The notes below the pieces were generated by a model. It worked only from the letters and a program-made list of their open reading frames with translations, was not told the origin of the DNA and ran no database searches. DNA of 64,000 bases from Phoenix dactylifera (lineage: Eukaryota; Streptophyta; Magnoliopsida; Arecales; Arecaceae). Positions 34,401-44,759 of the stretch are shown here, in pieces. The translations under genes and the position numbers were made by a program. Location: NCBI RefSeq assembly GCF_009389715.1, contig NC_052409.1, forward strand, positions 6,683,605-6,747,604. The letters run 5' to 3'. Positions within the stretch are counted from its first letter, which is position 1; each line of letters starts with the position of its first letter.

Positions 34401-37030
34401 ACTGTCCCGTATTCTTGTCCTTTTTCTAAGTGACATGATAACATCCTTATGGGGATGCATCTATGCTCCTAGTCCAAGGTGTTAGCCTAGATATACAAAT
34501 ATAATTAATAAATCAATAATACAATGGTCCTAATATTTATGAAGAGTAAATAAAAAGAATAAATTAGTAAATTATTTACTTGACAATAGAATAATTAAAA
34601 AAATAAGAAAAAAATGGTATGTAGATCGAAGCATGCTGACGTGCTGTCCTAGAAAAGTTTATATCTCCTACACATGGATTTGCTGGCATAGATCTCCTAG
34701 AGATACGACGACCTAGTACAGAACCTCATCTTCTCCATCAGTGCGCCTCCAGGAGACGCTTGCAGATAGCTCAAAAGAAACTCGAAAAAATAATGAAAAT
34801 TATGATGAGAAGTAAATAAGAACAAGAGGAAGAAAAGAAATTTTTTGTCCCTTTGAAATGATCCCTAGAGCCCTTTGTTAAATTGCTCGTGGGCCACCCA
34901 AAAAAGTTAACAGGCGTGTCAAAAGAAGTAGACGCAGGCCAAAAGAAGCAGAATTTTGCTAAAAGAAGAAAAGAGCCTGTTGACGCGGCCCAATCGCGCG
35001 GACAGCGCGCGATCGCATGCGGACGGGACAAGTGGCAAACATCCAAGCACAAGCAATGGGTCAAAGAAGGAAGGAACGTGTGCATAATCCATGAAGGAGT
35101 CCGTAGACTCTTCCATAGAGGCCAAACAAGCAGAAGCATGGACGGCCAAGATGCAACATGCCGCCGGATCAAAGGAGCACAAAAAGACATGTCATCAATC
35201 CGCGGGAGCCAGCAAATTCAGCACATGGCCGCAAGGGATCTGACTTAGTTTGAATCCCCTTGCGGCTGATTAGGAAGATTATTTGAATTTTAAATTGTTG
35301 CCGCCAATAAACTTATTCAGCACATGGGCATTAGGCCCATATAAAGGGCGCGGGAAAGAACGAAATCAAGAAAAAAAAAGTGAAGATTAAATGCAGCATG
35401 GTTTTCAAAAAAATTTAAAAATATTTAATTTAATTCAACACAAGGCACCAAAGAACTCTTGGGGTCTTCAAATGTTGAACACATGCATGCTTCCTACTCC
35501 ATGCAAGCTCCAAATGTACCTTCTTCTTTCTTTTCTTGGTCAATCCATATATACAAGATATGAATTCCTTCTTCTTGTTTTTGATTAATGAGACTAAGTA
35601 TGCTATATATAATCCAGTGAGAAAAGTCTTCTTCACTTGAAAAGTAATGTGTAGTTTCGTAACATGGTCATGCTACATGTAATCAAGGGAGAAAAGTTTT
35701 CTTCACTTGAAAAGTAATGTGTAGTTTTCTCTCGGGGGTAAGCAAGAGCTAACTCACCATAATAACATTACTTTTGTTCTTATAATGCAGTGCAAGGTCT
35801 TTTTCAATGTTGATCCACCAAATCGCTAGAAAGCTTGTGAAGCTATTTGTTCTCCTTCTTTTAATTGATTTGAGCCATTAGGTATGATTACGACTGTTTG
35901 TTGGTCTAGTCCTTGTATTAAGGATAGTTTTAGATTGGAGAATGGTTTGAAATAGTCAAGTTAGAAGAGCTTGTCACTTGCCTGGAGAATTAAATCTAAT
36001 TATACTATTGAATTGCTGAATTATAAAAGCAATAAACCTGGAGTAAATTGCAGGACCTGAAGAAAAAGTGTTGTCCAAGCATCTTTTTCCATCTTATTTT
36101 CCTCCTCCACCTCTTTCCAACCCATAAAGGGCCAAGAATAACTTTATTAGAGTTTTTACTGTTCTAATATATTGATTAATTGGGTATTTCTGCGAGTAAA
36201 GAGGGATGATTCTCTAATCATAGCTCGTTCGACTACGTAACCTTTTAAGTTTGGGTTGGGGGTGTAGTTCTTATCTTCTTGCGCTTCTACTGGTGGATTT
36301 TTGGGTTCTTAGTACGAGCTGAGTTGTTGCCCCTGCAGAAAAATCTTACGATCGTAGTTGTTGATAGAATTTTATGGGATTCCTCTAGAAAAATTAAGGT
36401 ACATCCTGAAGTCCTTACCTTCATCTTTTATGGACACATCTGCTATTTTTTCCTAGTACAAAAGCATCATTACGTTTATAATGTCCTCATCATTGATGGC
36501 AAAGTCACAGCCTTGAGATGTTTATAGTCTAGGACCCTTTTTCATTGAATATTAGAAAGAGGGTATTAGATTTAGCCACTTGACATAATTCTAAATAGAA
36601 GGTTAAGAAATATTTTCTACCTAGAACACTAAAATTCTTTGTTGGTTAATAACATGCACTGACTGCTTGTGCATTATTCTACCAAGAAATAAACAAGCCT
36701 CAAATACTAAAGTCATTCCTCTTGAAAGAAGTTTACAATAGATCACCATGTAGTAGAAAAAAAAAAATAAATGCAAAGAAACAATTTTAAGGTGCATATG
36801 CACAAAAGTTCGAGTGTTTCCTTTGTCCCCCAATGCTCATGGGGGGTGGAGAGTTTATAATACAGCTAAGAAGGGCAACTATCTTTGGTGAGCACAGTAT
36901 GCCGCCAGGATTGGTAGTAGAGAATGCCCGTATGCAGACGGTGGAGCTCAGTTTCATCACATCTGTTATAGGGATCTTGACAGCTTGGGACACCTAAGGT
37001 TTTCTTTCTGCTTCGGCAGTATCCTGCGTG
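31440..37030. other. Intergenic with small repeats, no gene supported
   Basis: A 5.6-kb stretch. Seen: TA runs at about 32,617-32,661 in a small tandem duplication; a (TTA/TCG)n tract near 33,360-33,390; an open frame at 34,883-35,248 (121 aa) with no recognised domain; ATATAAAG near 35,340 beside GGCCCAT, a promoter-like motif with no gene recognised after it; and a 70-bp tandem duplication at 35,601-35,740. Parts may be decayed retroelement. Confidence 0.45.
35601..35740. repeat. 70-bp tandem duplication
   Basis: Two adjacent copies start TGCTATATATAATCCAGTGA at 35,601 and TGCTACATGTAATCAAGGGA at 35,671. Both contain CTTCACTTGAAAAGTAATGT. No function is apparent. Confidence 0.75.
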
Positions 37031-37049
37031 ATGTTTTTTAGCTGAGAGC

Positions 37050-37557
37050 CCCCACCTCCGAGTTTCCTCAAGATCAATTTCGACGAATCTGTCTTGGATG
37101 GAGGTACGTGGGGCAGTGTGAGTTTTGTTATTCGGGGCCCGTCTACCAGAGTTGTGACTGCAGGAGGCAATCAACTCTTCGACACATCGGTTCCGGGTGT
37201 GCAGAACTGCGGGACACTTGGGCGGGTCTTTGTCACGCCCAGTGTATCTTACAGGCTAGTTTCATTGTCCTAGAGGGGGACTCGGTCACCGTCATCAGTT
37301 GGATCCGGAGGAGTTCGAGGGGCTACGATTGGATCCACCCTTTACTGTGAGATATTTGGGCTATGATGAGAGATGGCGAGGCCTTTCAGACCAAGTATAT
37401 GTTCCATGAAGCTAATAGGGCTGCGGATTGAGCGGCTGCTTATGTAGCCAGCCATTCCGGTAGCACCTTATAGGCTAGTGATGGAGAGTTGCCCTTGGCA
37501 CTCCGAGACATTTTGTTTTTCAACTTTATTGGGTGCATCTATACTCGTCAGGTATGA
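37050..37557 (+). mobile_element. LINE fragment: RNase H domain, copy 1 (degenerate)
   Basis: Reading across several frames gives the C-terminal RNase H domain of a plant LINE: PPPEFLKINFDESV, then VIRGPSTRVVTAGG, AELRDTWAGL, LEGDSVTVISWIRRSS, then a block ending HEANRAADWAAAYVASHSG (a stop replaces one W) and LPLALRDILFFNFIGCIYTR before TGA at 37,555. The four expected acidic residues (NFD, AEL, EGD, RAAD) are all visible. Frameshifts and stops make it non-functional. No reverse transcriptase was recognised upstream, so it is 5'-truncated. No poly(A) tail remains. Confidence 0.75.
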
Positions 37558-38690
37558 TTAACCTGCTTTGGATACCTAATACCTACTTTGGATACTTCCC
37601 AATGAGATTCTGTTTCTGATGTGGCTTTTTTGCCAAATTCTGAGATAGGCCAACAAAATCTTGTTATTCTTGAATGGATTGATTAGAGTTGAAAGACTTA
37701 TTTTTCCTTATCCAATGCCCGAGCCATGTTTATTTGGCTGATCATGACATTACCAAACTCGAGATCATGGGATGAACCCAACTTACCAGCAAAAAGAAAT
37801 GCTCTGTTTTCTTTTTCAAGTAAAAGAGGAGAAGAATAACAAGAATGGGAGGTAGGAAAAGAAATGCTGTGAAACCACTTCCCATGATATGGCCTTGTCC
37901 TTTGGCTAGTTTTTGGGATGTTATTCAACACAATAGAAAACCATATATTGGACTGGGAATATATCAAAATAAGTATCATGAAGCTTAAGTAGGCTTGCAT
38001 GTGCAATTCATTTTTGTGATGACATTGTTTAGAAAATTTTGCTTCGAGGGATTTATGCCTCGAGGTCTGTTCTTCATGTCTCTATGTTTAGCATATAATT
38101 CTTCAAATAGTCGCAAATTTTAGAACTAAATTTGCAACACATTGCAGAGGAGTAAATTTTTCGATCCGACTTTAGAGGCTAGACTAGTGCTAAGAAGGCT
38201 AGCATATAAAATATAGATCAGGACATCATGAGAAGACCAATGATCCTTCAGTGAGTTGGAGTTGGGCTAGACTAATAATTGATGCTTGGTTGCAAGCTTC
38301 AAGCGAAACAACTTTGGTCCAAGATGGATATAAGAAAATGAAATTGAACCCAGATCATTTTCATGGGTTAGACAAAATTTTGGCATCAAATATACTCTTT
38401 GCGGCTTGTTGCTTGACGAGATTTAGTGATAGGTTAGGCGTGGACCTTTGCTCTCTAGACGAGGTAGATAGATTGAGGTTGAAGCATTGCATAATAAAAA
38501 TCGTTGAATATTGGGAACTAAAGTGATAAGATCATTGCAATCTAGAAGGTTAGTTTCTATTGACTATGGGTTTAACACCCCAGCTACCACTTTGCGCGCC
38601 ATCTAACTGCATGAATATATTGGTAGGGAGTGGTTGGGACAGGGCATATGGGTTTGCTCATATTAAAGCGATGCTTTCCCTATAATATGG
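37558..38690. other. Intergenic between LINE remnants
   Basis: AT-rich. A frame at 38,251-38,526 (91 aa) shows no domain I recognise; it contains LASNILFAACCLTRF and may be a fragment of another element. No gene is called. Confidence 0.4.
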
Positions 38691-39347
38691 ATGAAACATT
38701 GCCCATATTGTCTTGCATCAATAATCTTTATTGAAGAGAAATTGAGGGAGAGGGGCTGGGTGGCTGCCCATGCGGCTCACCACTCAAGGTACACCCTCTC
38801 ATCAGAAGAGGGGGAGCTGCCACATGCACTCCGCAAATTAGTGTTTTTTGACTTTATTGGGTGTATTCGTACACGTATTGTATGAAGAACCGCTTCAGCA
38901 AAAAAAAAAAGAAAAAAAAAAGAAAGAGAAATTGAGGGAGACATGTTGGATTTTTTAGGGATGCACTATCCAAGAATGAAATCTAGAACTTTGGTTGCTA
39001 AGTAGAGGGGTGTGATCACCTGTGTATGCCCTAGTTCATGCAATTAGAAATTTATTAAGATAGATAGTATATTACGGTTAGGTTTAGAAGTATATCACTA
39101 TATTGAGCTACTCGATGAAACATTGCCCATACTATCTTGCATCAATTATTTTTTCTGAAAAGAAATGAAGGTAGACATATTATATTTTTGGGGATGCACT
39201 ATCCAAGAACCAAATTTAGATCTAAGTAGAGGGGTGTGACCACTTGTGCAAGCTCTAGTTCATATAATTAGAAATTTATTAAGATAGTATAATAGATAGT
39301 ATATTATGGTTAAGTTTAGAAGTATATCACTATATTAAGTTACTTGA
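38691..39347. repeat. Tandem duplication of about 233 bp, first unit carrying a LINE
   Basis: Unit A (38,691-39,114) and unit B (39,115-39,347) both begin ATGAAACATTGCCCATA and share GGGATGCACTATCCAAGAA and AGAAGTATATCACTATATT. Unit A is longer only because of the inserted LINE end and its duplicated target. Without those the units are about 234 and 233 bp. Confidence 0.88.
38752..38923 (+). mobile_element. Short 5'-truncated LINE insertion with 18-bp target duplication
   Basis: The insertion encodes only the end of the LINE RNase H domain (GWVAAHAAHHS, then GELPHALRKLVFFDFIGCI and RTRIV, TGA at 38,883-38,885). A roughly 18-base 3' UTR and an A-rich tail (38,900-38,923) follow. It is flanked by identical 18-bp copies, AAGAGAAATTGAGGGAGA, at 38,734-38,751 and 38,924-38,941. 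Extreme 5' truncation, poly(A) tail and long target duplication are the marks of target-primed reverse transcription. Confidence 0.88.
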
Positions 39348-39365
39348 ATAATTTAGAGAAGATTA

Positions 39366-40721
39366 TAGTGGCACCCTCTTAATTTTGGACACATCCTAGA
39401 GACTCTTTCTTAACTTTAAAAAGTTTCAAACCGACCTTCCAAATTTTTAAATCGTTCCAATACGGCCTCTTCGTTCATCTCTATTAATAGAACGGTAGCG
39501 TGTGATCATCACATGATAGCATAAAATGGGTATAGGACAAAAATACCCTTGATATGTATTAAATGGGATAGAACCTCACAGGATCTTTCGTGCGAAATAG
39601 ACTTACTGTTTGGCTTATAGTTAAGGATCACCCATTGCACAAATCTCAAAGCACTCCAAATCCTTTCATTCATCTACTTACATAAATCTCAAAAAACTCT
39701 TATTATATGACCCATGGTTAAGCTATAGAAATTCCTTCATTCATTTGACTGCACATATCTCAAAGCATCCTTAACATAGGATCCATAATTAATGATCATC
39801 CATGTGCGGATCTCAAAGCACTCTGGACCCCTTTAATTCTTCCACCTGCATGGATCTCAAAGGGCCCTTAATATACGACTCTTAGTTAAGGATCACCTAC
39901 CATACAATCTCAAAGCACTCTGAACATCTTTATTCATCCACGTACATATATCTTAAGGCATCTTTACTATATGACCCATAGTTTAGAATCACCTACTACA
40001 CAAATCTCAAATCAATCCAAAGCTCTTAATCCATCCACATGCACAGATCTCAAAGCATCCTTGCATGCGGACAATACTTAACAATCACCCGTTGCATAGA
40101 TCTCAAAGTACTCCAAACTCCTTCGTCCATCTGCCTTCATAGATCTCAAAGTATCATTAGTAAATGGCTTATAATTAAGGATCATCTAAGATGCAAATCT
40201 TAAAGCACTCGAGATCCCTTCATTTATTTGCTTGCCTAGATGTCAAAGCTTCCCTTAGCATATGTAGCCCATAAACTAAAGATCACCCACGGTAAATATC
40301 TCAAAACACTTTGAACTCCTTCATTCATCTGCTTGCAAAGATCTTCAGAGCACCCTTAGTATATATCTTATAGTTAAAGATCACCAACCGCACAGATCTT
40401 AAGGCGCTCTGAACTCTTTTATTCATCCACCTACATAGATCTCAAAGCATCCATAGTATATGACTCATAGTTAAGGATCACCCATCATATAGATCTTAAA
40501 GCACTCCGAATTCTTTAATTCATCGGTTAGAAGACATCCATAGATGTTTGAAGAGAGTGAGGGTATTTTGATCAGTTCTAATTGTAGGCTAATAGTGTTG
40601 GTTGGTTAGAGAGCTGGAGGACTGCTTTGGAATGATATGAAAACTTGGAGGATCAATTTGAAATTTTTTAAAATTTAGGGGATGTCTTGGGGACACATCC
40701 AAAGTTGAGGAGGTATCACTA
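39366..40721. mobile_element. Non-autonomous TIR transposon with satellite body
   Basis: The left end begins TAGTGGCACCCTCTTAATTT; the complement of the right end reads TAGTGATACCTCCTCAACTT. Similarity continues for about 110 bp inward (AAAAAGTTTCAAACCGACCT against AAAAAATTTCAAATTGATCC). Between these long inverted repeats are a 97-bp satellite array and short unique flanks. No transposase is seen. Long TIRs suggest a Mutator-like element, but no matching 9-bp target duplication was found, so the superfamily is open. Confidence 0.72.
39625..40530 (+). repeat. 97-bp tandem satellite, about 9 units
   Basis: The marker CTCAAAGCACTC or a variant starts at 39,645, 39,812, 39,909, 40,006, 40,102, 40,199, 40,300, 40,398 and 40,495. 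Steps from the second on are 97, 97, 96, 97, 101, 98 and 97 bp. Each monomer holds a second half-unit with ATAGATCTCAAAGCATCC, a GACCCATAGTTAAGGATCAC linker and a CTTCATTCATCTGCTTGC-like spacer. The first interval (167 bp) reflects a partial deletion. Confidence 0.93.
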
Positions 40722-40752
40722 ATTTTTTTTCAAAATAATATAGGTTTTCTGC

Positions 40753-41040
40753 CTACATACCCTCCTAAATATTAGAATTTGCATGAATACCCTTTCAAAA
40801 TTGATATTTGCATGTATACCATCATAAAACACTTGTTTTGTATGTATACCCTTCTTTTTTCTTATTTTTTGCATAGGTTCCATGTCATCTAACGTCGTTA
40901 AAAAGTTACTGGTTTAAAATTAAAATGATGAAAATATCCTTAATGGGTAAAATGCAAAAAGAAATATTTATAAGGGTATACATGTAAATAGCAATTTTGG
41001 AGGATATTCATGTGATTTCATATAGTTAGGAGGGTATACA
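40753..41040. mobile_element. Foldback MITE-like element, copy 2 (best preserved)
   Basis: Two arms of about 95-100 bp (40,753-40,852 and 40,945-41,040) are inverted repeats: the left starts TACATACCCTCCTAAATATT, and the complement of the right starts TGTATACCCTCCTAACTATA. Each arm is made of three sub-repeats of about 30 bp ending in ATACC or ATACCCT after a GCATG/TATG. The 92-bp centre contains TAACGTCGTTA. No coding capacity. Confidence 0.75.
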
Positions 41041-41065
41041 CACAGAGAAAAATCATCAGATTTTT

Positions 41066-41165
41066 TGAATATATACCCTCCTAAATATTAGAATTTACAT
41101 AAATACCCTCCAAAATAGATATTTACATCATGCCCTCACCAAACACTATATTTGTATGAATACCT
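41066..41165. repeat. Isolated foldback arm
   Basis: Only one arm is present (ATATACCCTCCTAAATATTA at about 41,070, AAATACCCTCCAAAATAGAT, then TTGTATGAATACC near 41,150), directly beside copy 2. It is either a second truncated insertion or a duplicated arm. Confidence 0.6.
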
Positions 41166-42199
41166 TGGGCTTAGTGATTCAATTAACATGATTTGCCAAA
41201 ATAATATTTATTTAAATTCAAAATTAATTAAAATTATAAAATTATTTTTTTACCCCTCAAGGAGGTAACAAATTAATGGGTCTCGCTGGAAACTAGTATC
41301 TCTACCTCCTTTGAGAAGTTTTTCGATCTGTCTCGATCCCTCTATTTCACTTCTCTATCCAGAATCAAAACTATTCTCTCGACTCGCTTCTCTACTATAG
41401 GCAACCCTTCTCTCTCTCTTCCGTTCGTCGGAGTTCTCACCACCGAAATTGGAGTCCCTCTCATTACTACTGAAGTTCTCCTTTTGTTCTATCCTTTTTT
41501 AATGAAGATGGTTAGGTCCTATCTTTAGCTTTATGAATTATTTTTAAAAAAAATATTGTGAGATATTTACAATATTTATCTTTTAGTGTATGAGATTTGC
41601 AATGTTTATCTTTTAGAGCTGAAAAAAATTTCGTGCACAAACTGGTGGCTGATTTAAAATTATTGTGACGAGATGGGCCCTACACACTAAATTTTTTTTT
41701 CTAAAAAATTGAAGCTCCAAAAAAAAGTAGCTTAAAGTATACAACGTAAGGGATGACCTTCTACCACATAGCTGCATAGGTTGTTAATAAGTTTGAAGGA
41801 TTCTAAAAACCTTCAATGATTTTGTTTGGGAATGATTGATGTTGTTCTTCCATCTATGAGCACAGCAATAACAAGAAAGCTTGATCATTGCAATATATCG
41901 TGTGAATTTAAGAGATTCTAATTTCTTTTTATATTCTAATATATGCCCTCATATATGCATCTATAACAATAAATATTACAAGCTATGTTTCGATAAAATA
42001 AGATATAGTGGTTGTTATAAATGAAGAAAAATAAAATAGAATAATTTCATGATTAGTGAAAGAACTTTTATAGCTCTTTTTGTTATCTAAATGTTGAATC
42101 AATATTTTTCTTAAGTAATATTTTACAAAAAATATTGAGGATCAAGCACTAGACTAAAGCCCTAGTGTTAAAACAAGTTAAAATAGATAAAAATAAAAT
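41166..42199. other. Intergenic between foldback copies
   Basis: A CT-rich exon-like patch at about 41,320-41,480 has no open frame of note. The rest is AT-rich and nothing is recognised. Confidence 0.4.
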
Positions 42200-42506
42200 T
42201 ACTTTTTATATAAATCCTTCTAAATATATAAAATTGCATGAATACCCTCGCAAAGTTACTATTTATATATATACCGTTATAAATGTTTCTTTTTGCATGT
42301 CTACCTATTAAGGGTATTTCAATTATTTTTAATTTTAAACTGCTAATTCCGTAACGACGTTATATGGTGTGGGCATATATGCAAGAAAAAAGAAAAAAAA
42401 AGTATACATACAAAATAAGTATTTTATAAGAATGATGTACCTGCAATATTAATTTGGAAAGGGTATTCATGCAAATTTTAATATTTAGAAGGATATGTAA
42501 ATAAAA
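42200..42506. mobile_element. Foldback MITE-like element, copy 3
   Basis: The left arm has CTTCTAAATATATAAAATTG, GCATGAATACCCTCGC and TATATATACCG. The right arm carries the inverted set (GTATACATAC, GGAAAGGGTATTCATGC, GAAGGATATG). The centre has GTAACGACGTTA, the reverse orientation of the copy-2 centre. The size, about 307 bp, is close to copy 2. Confidence 0.7.
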
Positions 42507-43220
42507 ACACCCAATAATATATAGTTCAGAAATATATAGTGTTACAATGTAGTTCTCCAAAACAAATTTTAATACATAGTTTTATATACACAAATATGTA
42601 TTACTTGTATATATACTCCCCCCCTTGGCTTTGTCAGCAAATCTTCTCTTATCATGTTTTAGGATAAACCTTGAAAATTGTTGTTTGCTTATAACTAGAT
42701 AATATATAGCCCTTTCTTGTAATCCTTTAAAAATGCAAAACATGTACTACTGGGAGGATTTACGAAGTAAGACCCTCAAAATTTTTGATGGTTCTAGAAG
42801 CACCATATTTTTTTTTCTTTTTTTTTTTCTTTTTTATCGTGGAGTCACATCAAAAGTTATCGTGAGTTTAGTTGGATTAGAAAGCCATCAACCCCAATCA
42901 ATTTGTTTTGTTGGAATTGAATTTTGCTTGGTTACTCAGTCAATGTCATATCTCTCCTCCTCTCCTACCAATCATTCTTCTTCTTAGCCCTTGCAAGTTC
43001 ATCCTCCACTTCCCGTGTACAGTTTATATGACACTTGGACCTTCAAATTTTTTGGGGACTTGGATGTTTTGTCCATCCATCGGCTCTCATGTAGAGTTGG
43101 TGACTAACCAAATTTGGACATAGAAAATATTAAATTATTAAATTTCAAAAAAGTCCAGCCCAAGTCTAACTAAAAATGAATATAATTAGGTCAAAAGCCC
43201 ACACGGGATGGCAGATTGAG
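42507..43220. other. Intergenic, no feature seen
   Basis: AT-rich with a T-rich run at about 42,808-42,835. Short frames show no family resemblance. Confidence 0.4.
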
Positions 43221-43850
43221 CAAGCCGAAGTGCTGCACACGGCCGTTGCGACGGCCAGACGGCAGTGGCGCCTGTGCGCCGTGGCAAAGACAGGAGCGTG
43301 CCGGCTCCGTCAGGGACGAACGGTGCGCGGCATGTCTGCCGCGAGTCAACGGGCTAGCGCAGAGCGGAGCAGAAGGACCGCTGCGACAACAGCAACCCCA
43401 TCCCTACCACCTCAGTGGGGCATCCACCCAAAGTCCACCCTTAGGGTTCCAAAGCACGGGAACGATCCGGACGGGCGTCCTGGTCGCACGGGATGCGCAT
43501 CCCCGGCCGTTAGGATCGCGCTTCTCGGAAGGGCAGAGCGAGGAAGCCGAAGTACTGTGCACGCCGCTGATATGGCCGTCCGACAGCGACTACCGAGCGC
43601 CGCGGCAAAGATAGGAGCGTGCCGGATTTGCCGTGGTCATAAGGTGCACGGCACGTCCGCCACGAGCCAACAGGCTTGCGCGGCGCGGAAGGCCCGTTGC
43701 GATGACTTGCCCCTACCACTGCAGCGAGGCATCCGCCCCCATGCCCACCCCGAAGGTTCTAAATTACTGAGGAGCATTGTAAACGGAGCCAGCCGGGACG
43801 TGCGTCCCGTTCAGACGAGTCGCGGGTTTTGTACCGGCCTCCGATTACAT
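43221..43850. repeat. GC-rich 322-bp tandem duplication
   Basis: Unit 1 starts CAAGCCGAAGTGCTG at 43,221 and unit 2 starts GAAGCCGAAGTACTG at 43,543. Later shared blocks include GGCAAAGA-AGGAGCGTGCCGG, GTGGGGCATCCACCC against GCGAGGCATCCGCCC, and GGACGGGCGTCCTGGTC against GGGACGTGCGTCCCGTT. The GC-rich composition contrasts sharply with both sides. A 237-aa frame at 43,176-43,889 runs through both units but resembles nothing I know. A repeat of unknown origin is the safer reading. Confidence 0.65.
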
Positions 43851-44226
43851 CTACTCTCCTACTCTAATACGAGCCATATAAAATTTTAATTAGTCCATCC
43901 AGCATTGAAGATTTTTGAATCTAGCAAATCTATTTCTTAATACATTTATGCTTGAGAATCAAATTTGATTTTTTCCAAGTAAATTGAGGTAGATTGGTGG
44001 GTATGGGATAAAAATCACGAGCAGCGATTTTTCATCTTCAAGGTTGGAGAGTTCAATATCACTGTCCATGAAATATTTAATTTTCTGATCAAACCCCCTC
44101 TTTACTCCTTTATTTCAGTTTTAGCACTAAGTCTATGCTCACATTTCCCATTCCATCTGTGGCGGTAAAGAAAGAGTAATAAAATATAAATAAATTAATA
44201 TATAACCAAAATAGGAAAGAGCGAGC

Positions 44227-44249
44227 GAGAGAGAGAGAGAGAGAGAGAG
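44227..44249. repeat. (GA)n in the SEC16 5' region
   Basis: A GA run of about 23 bp is followed by an A tract, just before the likely SEC16 5' UTR. GA/CT runs are common near plant transcription starts. Confidence 0.85.
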
Positions 44250-44400
44250 GAAAAAAAAAAAGAAGGAAAACCCCGAGGTTACGATGGATGCTGAGATGTC
44301 GGCTGGTTCCAAAGCGAGGGTTTCGTCATCCCCTCTTCTCCCCTCCTTTCTCTGATCGATCAGCTCCTCCTCGGATCTTCAATTCCATCGTTTTTTTCTG

Positions 44401-44730
44401 GTAAGTACTTTATTTGTCGCTATCGAATCCTTTCCCAGTCGAATTTCCGCAAAATTTGCGTTTTTGCCCTGTCGGATTCGCCGGAATCGGAGGAAACCCT
44501 AGATCTCGTCAAAAAATCTTTAATTTTTCAGTCGGAGTTGGAGATCTGTTAGGGTTTTTGGCTGGATCTTGGTGGAATAGGGAAGGAGGTTCCTGGATTG
44601 GGCCGGTGTCAGCTAGATTCGGTAATCGCTGTGATCTCTCTTTAAGGGGTTTGGAAATGGGTAAATCAGTGGTTCGGTAAATTTTGGGGATTTCTTCAGT
44701 TCCGACCGTTGGGGAGAAGAGGAATTTTAG
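44401..44730 (+). other. Probable 5' UTR intron of SEC16
   Basis: TTTTCTG followed by GTAAGTACTT at 44,401 is a strong donor, and GAATTTTAG ending at 44,730 is a good acceptor (TTAG at 44,735 is an alternative). Removing it joins a 5' leader to the exon with the start codon at 44,760. Not confirmed by transcript data. Confidence 0.55.
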
Positions 44731-44759
44731 CTTAGGTGGTGGGTGTTTTTTGGGATCCG

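Noticed and set aside
34883-35248. 121-aa frame with basic composition
   Set aside because: No recognised domain, no splice context and a repeat-rich neighbourhood; not enough to call a gene.
39625-40530. CRISPR-like array
   Set aside because: The 97-bp units diverge throughout, with no short conserved repeat and unique spacers; the genome is eukaryotic.
39366-40721. CACTA transposon, because the ends read TAGTG...CACTA
   Set aside because: CACTA elements begin CACTA and end TAGTG; here the order is reversed, and no 3-bp target duplication is evident.
43176-43889. 237-aa frame in the GC-rich duplication
   Set aside because: Open frames are expected in GC-rich DNA. No family resemblance, and the opposite strand and other frames are also partly open.
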